Positions 40,279-47,833 are shown, numbered from the stretch's first letter. The stretch: DNA of 64,000 bases from an uncultured Oscillospiraceae bacterium (GCA_910578505.1 CAJTPV010000008.1:1-64000); one strand, 5' to 3'. Numbers and translations are program-made. Notes: generated by a model from the letters alone, not told the origin.

Positions 40279-41949
40279 GTGGGAAAGCAACACCACCGTC
40301 TCCATATGGTCATTGTTGTCCAAACTCAAATCCATGTCATGCTCAATGATAGGGAGCCGGAATTTGATGGATTTGAGCCACTGTCCGTTGGACTGACGCT
40401 CTGGATATATCTGAATTTCCGAGATCAGTGCCTCGATCAGCTGCCGCCGCTCCACCTCGTCCATCAGGGCGTACAGCTTTTCAAAATAGATCAGGACCTT
40501 GTAGATGTTATCCCCGGTCAGCTTTTCCGCTTCAATGGCCTGCTTCTTAGCCCTTGCTGTAATAAGCTGTGACTCGATCTCTTCTATCCTATCGTACATC
40601 TTGTAAAGCCGGTCGTCAAGGTCGGCTTTCCGTTTGATGTAGTGCCGGTCATCCGGGTCAAGGGAGTCGATCTCCTCCATCAGCTTGGACTTGATGGAAT
40701 AGCTCTGACGTAGCTGTTTTTCATAGTTGGCAATTTCCTGGTCGATGGCGGCGGTGTCCACCTTCATGTTGATTTTTTCCTGCATCATGGCAGCAAACTT
40801 TGGATTGCTCACCAGCTTGACGATTACCTCGGCTACCGCACCATCCAGCAATTCCTCATTGATCTGTTTTCTGTAATCGCATTTGTGCCCACGGGTCATG
40901 GTACGGTGTTTGCAGGCGTAGTAGAAGAAATCCTTATATTTTGTGCCATCTTTTCTGTATTTGATGCTCTTGTTGGCGTACATTCCCGCCCCACAGATGG
41001 GACATTTTACAATGCCGGTGAGAAGGTGTGTCCGCTCATTCTGGCCCCTGTTCGCACGCTCATACTTCCTGGCTTGGGCCAGCAGCTTCACCTGAGCCGC
41101 CTGCCAGACATCTTCGGACACCAGCCCCTTATGCAGGCCATCTACCAGCAAGTAGTTGTCCTGCTCCACAAGGCGGTAGTCGTTCCTGGTGCCGTGGACC
41201 TTCTCGGTCCTCCGCCGTCCATAGGCAATTTTGCCGCAGTAGACCGGATTTTTCAGAATCATGCGGACAAGGCTGGCATCAAACAGGGGATTTTTCCCGT
41301 TTTGTCTCTGAATTTTGCGGATACCGTGGTTTTCCAGATATTTTGCTACTCCGTTCGCGCCGACATCGGTAGTGGTGTACTGCTGGAAAATGACCCGAAT
41401 TGCCTCCGCTTCTTCTTCATTGATTTCCAGTTTGCCATCCACCAAGCAGTAGCCGTAAGGAGCAAAACCGCCGTTCCATCGACCCTCTCTGGCTTTCTGA
41501 ATACGGCCCTCCATGGTTTGGACACGGATATTTTCACGCTCGATTTCGGCCACAGCGGAGAGGACAGAAATCATCAGCTTTCCGGCGTCCTTGGAGGAGT
41601 CGATGCCATCCTCCACGCAAATCAGGTTCACTCCAAAGTCCTGCATGACTTGCAGCGTAGAGAGAACATCGGCGGCGTTCCTGCCGAAGCGGGAGAGTTT
41701 GAACACCAGGACAAAGGAAACGCCGTCTTTCCCGGATTTAATGTCCTCCATCATCTGGCTGAACTGAATGCGGCCCTCAATGGACTTGCCGGATTTGCCC
41801 GCGTCCTCATATTCACCCACGATTTCGTAGTGGTTGAAGTCGGCGAAGGCTTTCATTCGGGTCTTCTGCGCATCCAAAGAGTAGCCGTCGATTTGCATCG
41901 CTGTGGACACCCTGGTGTAAATGTAAACTTTCTCTTTTGTCTGCCGCAT
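40261..41949 (-). CDS. Large serine recombinase (integrase of the rlmD element)
   Basis: About 562 residues; ATG 41949 or 41952, with GAGGGG just ahead. Residues 1-150 form the resolvase catalytic domain (VYIYTRVSTAMQIDGYSLDAQ with the nucleophile Ser in RVS, and SFVLVFKLSRFGRNAADVL). About 165-280 is the recombinase domain (GGFAPYGYCL, DASLVRMILKNPVYCGKIAYG). A zinc ribbon follows (CPICGAGMYANK...YYACKHR...CDYRKQ), then a coiled coil (about 385-470) and a C-terminal tail. The last residues HMETVVLLSHQKTTA are encoded by the att site and the adjoining element, so the tail depends on what lies next to the integrated copy. The enzyme integrates and excises DNA without small direct duplications. 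Confidence 0.92.
   Translation of the reverse strand: MRQTKEKVYIYTRVSTAMQIDGYSLDAQKTRMKAFADFNHYEIVGEYEDAGKSGKSIEGRIQFSQMMEDIKSGKDGVSFVLVFKLSRFGRNAADVLSTLQVMQDFGVNLICVEDGIDSSKDAGKLMISVLSAVAEIERENIRVQTMEGRIQKAREGRWNGGFAPYGYCLVDGKLEINEEEAEAIRVIFQQYTTTDVGANGVAKYLENHGIRKIQRQNGKNPLFDASLVRMILKNPVYCGKIAYGRRRTEKVHGTRNDYRLVEQDNYLLVDGLHKGLVSEDVWQAAQVKLLAQARKYERANRGQNERTHLLTGIVKCPICGAGMYANKSIKYRKDGTKYKDFFYYACKHRTMTRGHKCDYRKQINEELLDGAVAEVIVKLVSNPKFAAMMQEKINMKVDTAAIDQEIANYEKQLRQSYSIKSKLMEEIDSLDPDDRHYIKRKADLDDRLYKMYDRIEEIESQLITARAKKQAIEAEKLTGDNIYKVLIYFEKLYALMDEVERRQLIEALISEIQIYPERQSNGQWLKSIKFRLPIIEHDMDLSLDNNDHMETVVLLSHQKTTA
40292..40308. repeat. att copy at the joint of the two elements
   Basis: ACCACCGTCTCCATATG; 15 of 17 bases equal the copy inside rlmD (51979-51995). 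It is in frame within the last codons of the serine recombinase, which end HMETVVLLSHQKTTA. Confidence 0.75.
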
Positions 41950-42041
41950 CATAAACCCCTCATTTCTGTCCGCTTTCCGGCTGAGGAGAGATCTTTCTCC
42001 CCAGCCGGAAGTTTGGCCTTACAAATCACGATATTATCATA

Positions 42042-42221
42042 TCACATCACTGCTGTATTTGCAAGGGTGGATCGCTGGGACTGATTGTTTTTTTCAGCCC
42101 CGATCCCGGTCTGTTCAACGCTGGGAGCAGGCATATCGTCGATGCCCAATTCCGATGCATACTTCTCAATCAGATTTGCCAGTAAGGTGGCAAGTCCGCT
42201 CCATTCATCGGTCAAGGGCAT
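42042..42221 (-). CDS. Small protein coupled to mobV, unknown function
   Basis: A protein of 59 residues. Its ATG (42221) lies inside the last codons of mobV, 17 bases before that stop, in another frame. It begins PLTDEWSGLATLLANLIEKYA, continues ELGIDDMPAP and has a hydrophilic C-terminus. The coupled start and the absence of any other reading of this interval support a real gene. A helix of the LATLLANLIEKYA type could mediate protein contacts with the relaxase. No family is recognised. Confidence 0.5.
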   Translation of the reverse strand: MPLTDEWSGLATLLANLIEKYASELGIDDMPAPSVEQTGIGAEKNNQSQRSTLANTAVM

Positions 42222-43179
42222 TCTTCTTGCTGGCCTCCTCCTGTAAAAGTGTGGCGTTCTGCTGATACGCCTCCAAAATCTCCGGCGGCACGTTCTCCAC
42301 CGCCCGTTTCAAGTCCTCCAGTTCCTGAAGCTGCTGGGCCACCTCCAACCGCCGCTTGACGCTCTCCCGGCTGTCGTTCTCCTTCTTTTTCAAGGCGGCG
42401 TTCTCGGCCTTGAGGTCTTTGTAGGCGGCATCGTACTTCCGCAGCTTGGTCTGCATCCGTTCCACGCCGGGGAGATACTCTTCCAGAAGCGTCTCAATCT
42501 CGGCACTTTTCTTTTTTGCATTGAGGGGATTGACCTCGCCCAGCAGCTGCAACAGCATATCCCGCTGCCGGTTGAGGTGAGCAGCCTCCTTGAACAGCCG
42601 GGGCGGGATGTGGGTTCGTCCCGTCTCGCTGGCGCTCTCGCCCCGCTCCAGGTCCGGCCACTTCTTGACCATGTGTTTCCAGAACTCGTCCTGCCACCAA
42701 ATCAGCTTTTTCTTGTTGCCCACAATGTCCTTGGCACTCAGTCGCCCGTCCGCTGTCAGCGGGACAAAAGAAAGGTGCATATGGGGCGTTTTCTCGTCCA
42801 TATGCACCACGGCGGATATGATCGTGTCTTTCGACTGATGTTTTTCGATGAAGTGAACTGCTTCTTCAAAGAACGCCCTGATTTCAGCCGCTTTCTTGCC
42901 CTTGAAGAACTCCGGGCTGGCCGTTACCAGCGCCTCCACCATCCGAACGCTGTCCTTACGGGTGCGGCACTTGGCCTGGGCGATCTGCCGCTCTGCCTCC
43001 GCCCGGTATTTCCGCTCCGGCTGGACAAAATGGAAATTGAGGTGGCTCCGGCTGGTGTCCACGTCTGGATTGCTGGCGTACTTCTCCTTGGTTCGCTCGT
43101 TATGAGCCTCAATATGGCCGATTTCCGGTCCTTTATACTTGGCAAAGCGGAGAATGGCGTACTGCGGTTTCAGCATCAC
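42205..43179 (-). CDS. mobV: MobV-family relaxase (Mob/Pre)
   Basis: A protein of 324 residues with the Mob_Pre fold: QYAILRFAKYKGPEIGHIEAHNER at the start, VVHMDEKTPHMHLSFVPL carrying the HxDExxPHxH metal motif near residue 125, and DGRLSAKDIVGNKKKLIWWQDEF. The C-terminal third is a charged coiled coil (about 235-320). It nicks the element at oriT and pilots the strand into a recipient with a helper's conjugation machine. Its ATG overlaps the stop of the small DNA-binding gene upstream (43176), so the two are co-translated. Confidence 0.9.
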   Translation of the reverse strand: MMLKPQYAILRFAKYKGPEIGHIEAHNERTKEKYASNPDVDTSRSHLNFHFVQPERKYRAEAERQIAQAKCRTRKDSVRMVEALVTASPEFFKGKKAAEIRAFFEEAVHFIEKHQSKDTIISAVVHMDEKTPHMHLSFVPLTADGRLSAKDIVGNKKKLIWWQDEFWKHMVKKWPDLERGESASETGRTHIPPRLFKEAAHLNRQRDMLLQLLGEVNPLNAKKKSAEIETLLEEYLPGVERMQTKLRKYDAAYKDLKAENAALKKKENDSRESVKRRLEVAQQLQELEDLKRAVENVPPEILEAYQQNATLLQEEASKKNALDR

Positions 43180-43388
43180 TTCCCCCTCCTCTGCCAGACC
43201 AGATCGAACCCCAGCACGTTGGCCAGCTGGATGGCCTCGATGTACCGCAGCGAACCCCGCTGCAACTTGGCGGAGAGATTGGACACGCTGTCGCTCCAGC
43301 CGTGTTCGGTGGCGAGCATATCCACCACCTCCTGCATGGTGTATCCGGCGCGGATGATCTGCGCCTTGATCTCGTTTCTGATGTTCAA
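43176..43388 (-). CDS. Small XRE-like DNA-binding protein upstream of mobV
   Basis: A protein of 70 residues: NIRNEIKAQIIRAGYTMQEVVDMLA, then SVSNLSAKLQRGSLRYIEAIQLANVLGFDLVW. The arrangement (short helix, turn with Q/S, recognition helix, then LRYIEAIQLANVLG) is a minimal Cro-type helix-turn-helix. It precedes mobV by an ATGA overlap and may regulate transfer or take part at oriT. Confidence 0.7.
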   Translation of the reverse strand: MNIRNEIKAQIIRAGYTMQEVVDMLATEHGWSDSVSNLSAKLQRGSLRYIEAIQLANVLGFDLVWQRRGK

Positions 43389-43662
43389 TAAAAACCTCCT
43401 AATTCTACATGGCTGTCACGCAATAAAAGCACCCTTCGATTTCGTGCTTCCGAGTGACTTTTGTTGAAACGGTGAAAATACCGTCATAACCGTCAACTCT
43501 GTTCACCATTCAGAGCAGCACGGTTCCGTGAAACCTGTTCGGAAATTCAGTAAAAAGTTTGCGGTTTTGGAAAATGTAGAAGTTTTAGCGGCAAAGGTGA
43601 CCTACTATACTGCCCTGCTTCTCTAAATGCGGAAAATTAAATTGTGACTGACCTCAAAAGAA
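43389..43662. other. Non-coding stretch upstream of mobV, candidate oriT
   Basis: No gene seen. It holds the leader of the small HTH gene (CCTCCT reading as a minus-strand RBS near 43393) and several short inverted repeats. On the minus strand GGCAGTATAGTAGGTCACC (about 43614-43596) resembles the nick region of pMV158-type MobV origins (AGTATAGTG.GTTA). Position just upstream of the mob genes fits. Resemblance is partial. Confidence 0.35.
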
Positions 43663-43714
43663 GCGTACAGTGCGTACATGAGTACGCCCGTGTACGCTTG
43701 TACGCATTGTACGG
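43663..43714. repeat. Iteron-like array of GCGTACA sites
   Basis: Six GTAC cores at 43665, 43674, 43682, 43692, 43700 and 43709, spaced 8-10 bp. The first two are GCGTACA (43663-43669, 43672-43678). The next are in reverse orientation: AGTACGC (43681), TGTACGC (43691, 43699) and TGTACGG (43708). The array sits 25 bases behind the 3' end of the replication-protein gene. Short, helically phased repeats next to a D5-type protein suggest an origin or a binding site for it. Confidence 0.55.
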
Positions 43715-43738
43715 GTGATTTGGGGTCACTGTGTATTT

Positions 43739-45082
43739 TCAGTACTGCCGCGCCAGCACCCGCAGGCCGGTGAACCCCCTTGACCGCCTGCCACCGCCGA
43801 TGTAGATGTTGTTGGTATGGCTGATCTTGTAGCTCCCGGCGCTCTGATTGAGATAGTTGCAGAAACTTTTCATGGACAGGGCATTGTAGGCGTTGTCCTC
43901 GCACCAGAGTTTATAGGCGGCGTACAGGTCCTTGGAGCTGGCGGCGGCGTCCGGTTCATAGGAGATGTACCCGGTGGAGCGCATGAACTCCACAATGTTG
44001 TTGCCGTCGGCCACCGCCGCGTTCATATTTTCCTGGGCCTGTTGGCTGATGGTAAAACGGTAATTGTGCGCGATCAGCCGCCTCAGGCCCTCCAGCGCCC
44101 ACAGGAAGATGCCCTCCGCCTCGGCGCACATTTTCTCCCCGATGAACGGGTCGTCCACCCGGCCCGCCGGTCGTTCTTTGGCCGTCAGGATGATCTGCCG
44201 CCGGAAGAAACCTACGCTTCGGTCATAGAGGGAGTGGAGCGTTCCGTTTCCCAGGCCGATGAAGCGGACATATAGCTGTCCTTGATAGCTCTGCTTGCCC
44301 TTCTTCTCCAAGTCCATGGGCAGCTCGGCGGTAACAATGGCCTTAATGTGATTAGTCTGGGGCAGGGCCTCCAGCTTCATGTCATCGTCCACCAAAAGGA
44401 GCTGATGCTCCAGATCGGCGCGGGCAAAGGGGCTTGTCTCCACCTTGGCGATGCTGCCGGTGTTCATGTTCTGCCCCAGCAGGGCGCGGAGTACCAGCCC
44501 CAGCCGGGATTTGCCCTCGCCGCCCCTGCCGGTGATGATGAGCATTTTCTGCCCTTTGGTAGAAGGAATAAGGCAGTAACCCATGAACTCCTGGAGGGTC
44601 AGAATGTCCTCCGGCTCCAGCAGGTCATCCAGGAACGCCAGCCACTTCATCGGCGGCGGGGCATCCGGTACATAGCGGACCGGCAGGCGGTTGATGCAGA
44701 AGTCCTTTGCCTCTGAGAATGTGCCGTTAAGAAACAATGTCCCATTGGCAACATGAACCCTGTCCTGATAGACCGGCAGCGGCGGCGACCAGCACTCTAC
44801 CCGCAAAGCATCTAGCAGATTTGCGGCCCGCTTCGCCACGCCGGAGGTGACATAGGGCTTGATGCGGTCCAGGACTTCCTTCTTCAACATTGTTTCGTCC
44901 GTCACCCGGCCCTCAGTGGTGAAAAAGGAGTCATGGACACAGAGCATGGGGTGTTCCCGCAGAAATTCCTCGCAGAACAGAACTTCGTTGATTTTCTTGC
45001 CGTCGAACCAGACGGGCCAGTCCTCCGGTCCCGGCGGCAGGCGGGCGGCGTGATTTGTTGTGTCACAGTTGTTCAATTGCAT
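43739..45082 (-). CDS. D5/P4-type primase-helicase replication protein
   Basis: About 447 residues. The middle and C-terminus form a phage/plasmid primase (P4 type) C-terminal ATPase: Walker A LIITGRGGEGKSRLGLVLRALLG near residue 182, Walker B QLLLVDDDM, then IKAIVTAELP and an arginine-containing sensor (VGFFRRQIILTAKERP). It closes with a winged-helix-like region (LYAAYKLWCEDNAYNALSMKSFCNYL). The N-terminal 120 residues are a helical D5_N-type part. ATG 45082 has GGAGGG directly against it; a TTG at 45076 would have correct spacing, so the true start may be there. It unwinds the origin and probably initiates replication of the excised element. Confidence 0.82.
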   Translation of the reverse strand: MQLNNCDTTNHAARLPPGPEDWPVWFDGKKINEVLFCEEFLREHPMLCVHDSFFTTEGRVTDETMLKKEVLDRIKPYVTSGVAKRAANLLDALRVECWSPPLPVYQDRVHVANGTLFLNGTFSEAKDFCINRLPVRYVPDAPPPMKWLAFLDDLLEPEDILTLQEFMGYCLIPSTKGQKMLIITGRGGEGKSRLGLVLRALLGQNMNTGSIAKVETSPFARADLEHQLLLVDDDMKLEALPQTNHIKAIVTAELPMDLEKKGKQSYQGQLYVRFIGLGNGTLHSLYDRSVGFFRRQIILTAKERPAGRVDDPFIGEKMCAEAEGIFLWALEGLRRLIAHNYRFTISQQAQENMNAAVADGNNIVEFMRSTGYISYEPDAAASSKDLYAAYKLWCEDNAYNALSMKSFCNYLNQSAGSYKISHTNNIYIGGGRRSRGFTGLRVLARQY

Positions 45083-45194
45083 CCCTCCGTAAAAAGATTG
45101 GCGTTTTCGTTTGCCTATCTCAATATACGGAAAAACCGGCTTCGCCCCTCGTTTTTTGCAGAACTGACCAGAAAATAAAAAACGGCCCGGAAAA

Positions 45195-45210
45195 TTTGCA
45201 AAAATGCAAA
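45195..45210. promoter_or_regulatory. Palindromic operator between the replication and XRE genes
   Basis: TTTGCA-AAAA-TGCAAA, a perfect inverted repeat in the divergent gap. Further TTTGC/GCAAA half-sites lie around 45110, 45227 and 45262. A likely site for the XRE regulator encoded next. Confidence 0.45.
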
Positions 45211-45305
45211 CTCCGAACCGAGAATATTTGCGGTTACTCGACAGCGTTCGTGTTTTTTTACGCAAACGGTGTGATAAACTGGGAAAAATGTCGGGGGGTA
45301 TGTCA

Positions 45306-46106
45306 ATGTCAGAATTTTTACCGGGCACGATAGGCCAGCGGCTGGCGGAACTGCGGGAACAGCGGGGCCTTACAAGAGAAGAATTGGCAGAGCGGGTAGG
45401 CGTCAGCACCTCCACCCTCAGCCGGTTGGAGAGCGGGCAGATACAGAAATTCAGCGACGAAATGCTGACTGCTCTGGCGCGGGAGTTTGATGTGTCCACC
45501 GACTTCCTGCTGGGGCTGACGAACATCCCAGATCGGATGAATTATGACATTGGGGAACTGGGCCTGACGGCGCTGGCGGCGCGGAACCTCTACACCGGGA
45601 AGGTCAACAACGAAGTTGTCAGCCGGATGCTGGAGCATCCCCGGTTTGCCGTTCTGACCACTATGATCGCGCAGTATTTTGATGATACTCTGGCAACTGG
45701 CGTTGCCGTCCAGAACCAGATTTTTGCCTCTATGGGTGAGCTGCTGCTGGGCGCGGGACAGAGAGAGGCGGCACAAGCAGCAGCACTTTCCAAGACGCCG
45801 CCGCACCAGGTGGAGCTGTCCAAAATCCAAAACACCTTTATGGTGATGCTCAAAGAAATGAAAAGGGCTATGGCTTCTGAGCTGGCAGAGAAACAGGCCG
45901 CGACCAGGGAGATCGTGACCCAGATGATGGCGGAGCTGACAAAGGGCGGGGACAGGCCCCTGACCGAAATCACGCCGGAGCAGATGACGGATGCCATCTT
46001 ACATACGGTGGACACCAGTGTTCTCGACCCGGACAAGCTGACAGTGTTCCGGTCCGGCGTTGTCTCCCTGTTTGAAAATCTTCCCAGGGCAGCGCATGAG
46101 CAATGA
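45306..46106 (+). CDS. XRE-family regulator of the element
   Basis: A protein of 266 residues. ATG 45306 is chosen because GGGGGG ends seven bases ahead. Residues about 8-65 are a canonical Cro/CI helix-turn-helix (IGQRLAELREQRGLTREELAERVGVSTSTLSRLESGQ). The rest is a helical domain without a peptidase or LexA motif, rich in MKEMKRAMASELAEK-type helices. Divergent from the replication protein and overlapping the sigma factor gene, it is placed to decide between quiet and active states of the element. Confidence 0.85.
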   Translation: MSEFLPGTIGQRLAELREQRGLTREELAERVGVSTSTLSRLESGQIQKFSDEMLTALAREFDVSTDFLLGLTNIPDRMNYDIGELGLTALAARNLYTGKVNNEVVSRMLEHPRFAVLTTMIAQYFDDTLATGVAVQNQIFASMGELLLGAGQREAAQAAALSKTPPHQVELSKIQNTFMVMLKEMKRAMASELAEKQAATREIVTQMMAELTKGGDRPLTEITPEQMTDAILHTVDTSVLDPDKLTVFRSGVVSLFENLPRAAHEQ

Positions 46107-46665
46107 GGAGCTTTGCGCACTGGCCAAGGGCGGCGACACCGAGGCCCGGAACCGGCTACTTGAAACTAACCTTTCTTTTATCCGGCAACAGGCAAACAAA
46201 ATTTATGGACAGAGTGGGAGCGGTTGCCTTGATGTAGACGACCTCATTCAAGAGGGCTGCTTCGGTCTGATGGAGGCAATCGACCGCTTTGACCCGGAGC
46301 GCGGCACAAAATTTCTGACCTATGCCGTCTGGTGGATCAGGAAATTTATGCGGGAGGCGGCCAGCATTGTTCTGGCCGATGATGAAGTCTGCCTGAGTGA
46401 GATGGAAAAGTTTTCCCTCCCGCAGATTTACGGGAAGTCGCCGGAGCAGATTGTCCTTCAAGCGGAAACCTACGCCGAGCTGCACAATGGTCTGGGGCAA
46501 ATCTCCGCCAGGGAGCGGACCTATCTGCTCTACCGCTACGGCTTCACCGATGGGGGCGAGCATCCTATCCCAGAGACTGCGGCGCACTTCCATCTGACGG
46601 AGAAGCGGGCGCAGAATACGGAGCGGGCCGCACTGGACGATTTGCGGCGCAGGTTGTTACGTTGA
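46096..46665 (+). CDS. Small sigma-70-family factor
   Basis: A protein of 189 residues. ATG 46096 overlaps the end of the XRE gene by 11 bases. Region 2 is clear: LLETNLSFIRQQANKIYG, CLDVDDLIQEGCFGLMEAIDRFDPERGTKFLTYAVWWIRKFMREA. Region 4 is at the end (ISARERTYLLYRYGFTD, IPETAAHFHLTEKRAQNTERAALDDLRRRL). It could redirect RNA polymerase to element promoters. Such sigma-like genes occur in Clostridial mobilizable elements; the target promoters are not obvious here. Confidence 0.85.
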   Translation: MSNEELCALAKGGDTEARNRLLETNLSFIRQQANKIYGQSGSGCLDVDDLIQEGCFGLMEAIDRFDPERGTKFLTYAVWWIRKFMREAASIVLADDEVCLSEMEKFSLPQIYGKSPEQIVLQAETYAELHNGLGQISARERTYLLYRYGFTDGGEHPIPETAAHFHLTEKRAQNTERAALDDLRRRLLR

Positions 46666-46706
46666 TTTCGCTGCGGCGGGACGATGGACGGGGGACGGGG
46701 GCTGTA

Positions 46707-46843
46707 TATACCTTTTGTCCCTCCTGAAAGCAGGCGGAGGAATGGTTGCTGTCGCTCCATTCCTCCGCCTGCTTTCCTGGCACTGCAAAGCGGCTGTCCT
46801 GCCGTCCATCCCCTTTCCCGCGCCAGCCGGGACAAAAGGTATA
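46707..46843. repeat. 137-bp unit with nested inverted repeats
   Basis: Outer ends TATACCTTTTGTCCC (46707-46721) and GGGACAAAAGGTATA (46829-46843) are perfect 15-bp inverted repeats. Inside is a 19-bp perfect hairpin, AAAGCAGGCGGAGGAATGG (46727-46745) with CCATTCCTCCGCCTGCTTT (46757-46775). No reading frame fits. It could be a miniature transposon-like insertion, a terminator complex behind the sigma gene, or a structured RNA. Confidence 0.6.
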
Positions 46844-46883
46844 ACACACTAGACTTTTTCCACTGCGTTCCAAAAGTCGTGTG

Positions 46884-47025
46884 CCAAAGGGGGACTGCCC
46901 CCTTTGGAAACCCCCACCATTTTCGGAAGCTGTGTGGCCACAGACTGCAAAAGCGCAGTCCGGCCCCACGCCCCGAAAATGGGAACAGCTCTACGGTTCT
47001 GCACCCGCAGGCCCGTAGAGCTGTT
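46884..47025. terminator. Run of hairpins ending with the terminator of the small XRE gene
   Basis: Three structures follow each other: CCAAAGGGGG/CCCCCTTTGG (46884-46907); CCATTTTCGG/CCGAAAATGG (46917-46926 and 46973-46982) enclosing smaller pairs; and AACAGCTCTACGG/CCGTAGAGCTGTT (46984-46996 and 47013-47025). The last begins at the stop codon of the minus-strand XRE gene and is followed on that strand by CCCATTTTC, so it is its terminator. No gene in 46666-47023. Confidence 0.55.
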
Positions 47026-47227
47026 ATTCGTCCGGGACGTACTCTGCGATGTCCTCCAGTCGGCAATCCAGCGCCGAACATAATTTGTTCAGCGTCTTTG
47101 TTTCCATGTTATCATTGGCCCGCAGACGCCGGACGGTCTTGCTGTCGATGCTGCACTTCTCCCGGAGCTGATAGGTGGAGACACCCTTTTCCCTCATCAC
47201 ATCCCACAGCTTATCAAAAATAATCAC
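47024..47227 (-). CDS. Small XRE-family regulator
   Basis: A protein of 67 residues from GTG 47227, eight bases after AGGAGG; a longer version from ATG 47278 would lack a ribosome site. Sequence: IIFDKLWDVMREKGVSTYQLREK, IDSKTVRRLRANDNMETKTLNKLCSALDC, DIAEYVPDE, the compact HTH common in Clostridia mobile elements. It is divergent from the SLOG gene, with a 13-bp palindrome between them, so it probably represses both. Confidence 0.82.
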   Translation of the reverse strand: MIIFDKLWDVMREKGVSTYQLREKCSIDSKTVRRLRANDNMETKTLNKLCSALDCRLEDIAEYVPDE

Positions 47228-47257
47228 GACCTCACCCTCCTGATTGACACCAATCAG

Positions 47258-47302
47258 TATGGGGGTTATAATCTCCATAGTTAAGGGGATATAACCCCCA
47301 TA
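47258..47302. promoter_or_regulatory. Long-arm inverted repeat between XRE and SLOG genes
   Basis: TATGGGGGTTATA (47258-47270) and TATAACCCCCATA (47290-47302), perfect 13-bp arms 19 bp apart, between the two divergent starts. Either each arm is a half-operator for a regulator dimer pair, or the arms bind separately to opposite promoters. Confidence 0.5.
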
Positions 47303-47332
47303 TACAAAATAAAAATCAGGAGGCCAATTACA

Positions 47333-47833
47333 ATGATTGAACGGTGCTGTGCATTCACCGGCCATCGTCCGAGGAAGTTTCCCTGGGGCTATAACGAGGC
47401 CGATGCCCGATGTGTTGCGTTGAAAGAAACGCTTGCCAAGGAGATTGCCAAGCTGGTGAATGCCGGATACACCGACTTCTTCTCCGGGATGGCGGAGGGG
47501 GGCGACACCTGGGCGGCGATGGCAGTCCTGGCCTTGAAAAAAGAAAATCCCGCGCTGAGGCTCCACTGTGTCCTGCCCTGCGAGGGGCAGGCGGACGAGT
47601 GGTCAGCTTCAGCGCAGGAACTCTATCATTCCATTTTGGCGCAGGCGGATGAGGTCGTGTATGTGAGCCGGGAATACCGGGATGGCTGTATGCTCAAACG
47701 TAATCGCTACCTGGTCGATCACGCCGCCTGCCTGCTGGCCGTCTACAACGGCGAGCGGCGGGGCGGGACGGCGATGACGGTGAGGTATGCCAGGAAGCTG
47801 GGGCGGGAGGTTATCATACTCAATCCCGCTTGA
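47333..47833 (+). CDS. SLOG-domain protein (YpsA/DUF1273 family)
   Basis: A protein of 166 residues following AGGAGG. It starts CCAFTGHRPRKFPWGY, then VNAGYTDFFSGMAEGGDTWAA, LHCVLPCEGQADEWS and GRREVIILNP-like end (KLGREVIILNPA): a compact Rossmann fold that binds nucleotide-derived ligands. SLOG proteins are suspected sensors or processors of NAD- or nucleotide-type signals and recur in mobile elements and defence loci. Its stop lies about 90 bases before the methyltransferase gene, which has its own promoter. Confidence 0.82.
   Translation: MIERCCAFTGHRPRKFPWGYNEADARCVALKETLAKEIAKLVNAGYTDFFSGMAEGGDTWAAMAVLALKKENPALRLHCVLPCEGQADEWSASAQELYHSILAQADEVVYVSREYRDGCMLKRNRYLVDHAACLLAVYNGERRGGTAMTVRYARKLGREVIILNPA

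Larger units (their letters stand above)
37201..40308. mobile_element. Second rlmD-integrated element, recombinase-less (CIME-like), about 3.1 kb
   Basis: Bounded by att copies at 37201-37217 (ACACCCGTCTCCACATG) and 40292-40308 (ACCACCGTCTCCATATG). Its GC content is far lower than that of the flanking chromosome. It carries, on the minus strand, a remnant of an rlmD tail extension, a scrap of another gene, a radical SAM gene, a UDG-like gene and a membrane-protein gene. It has no recombinase, relaxase or replication gene of its own. Elements that keep att sites but not the integrase are known as cis-mobilizable elements and can move in tandem with an adjacent intact element. Confidence 0.65.

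Noticed and set aside
40103..40396. Plus-strand frame of 97 codons over the recombinase 3' end
   Set aside because: It runs opposite the recombinase end and the rlmD-tail remnant, which both have family support on the minus strand.
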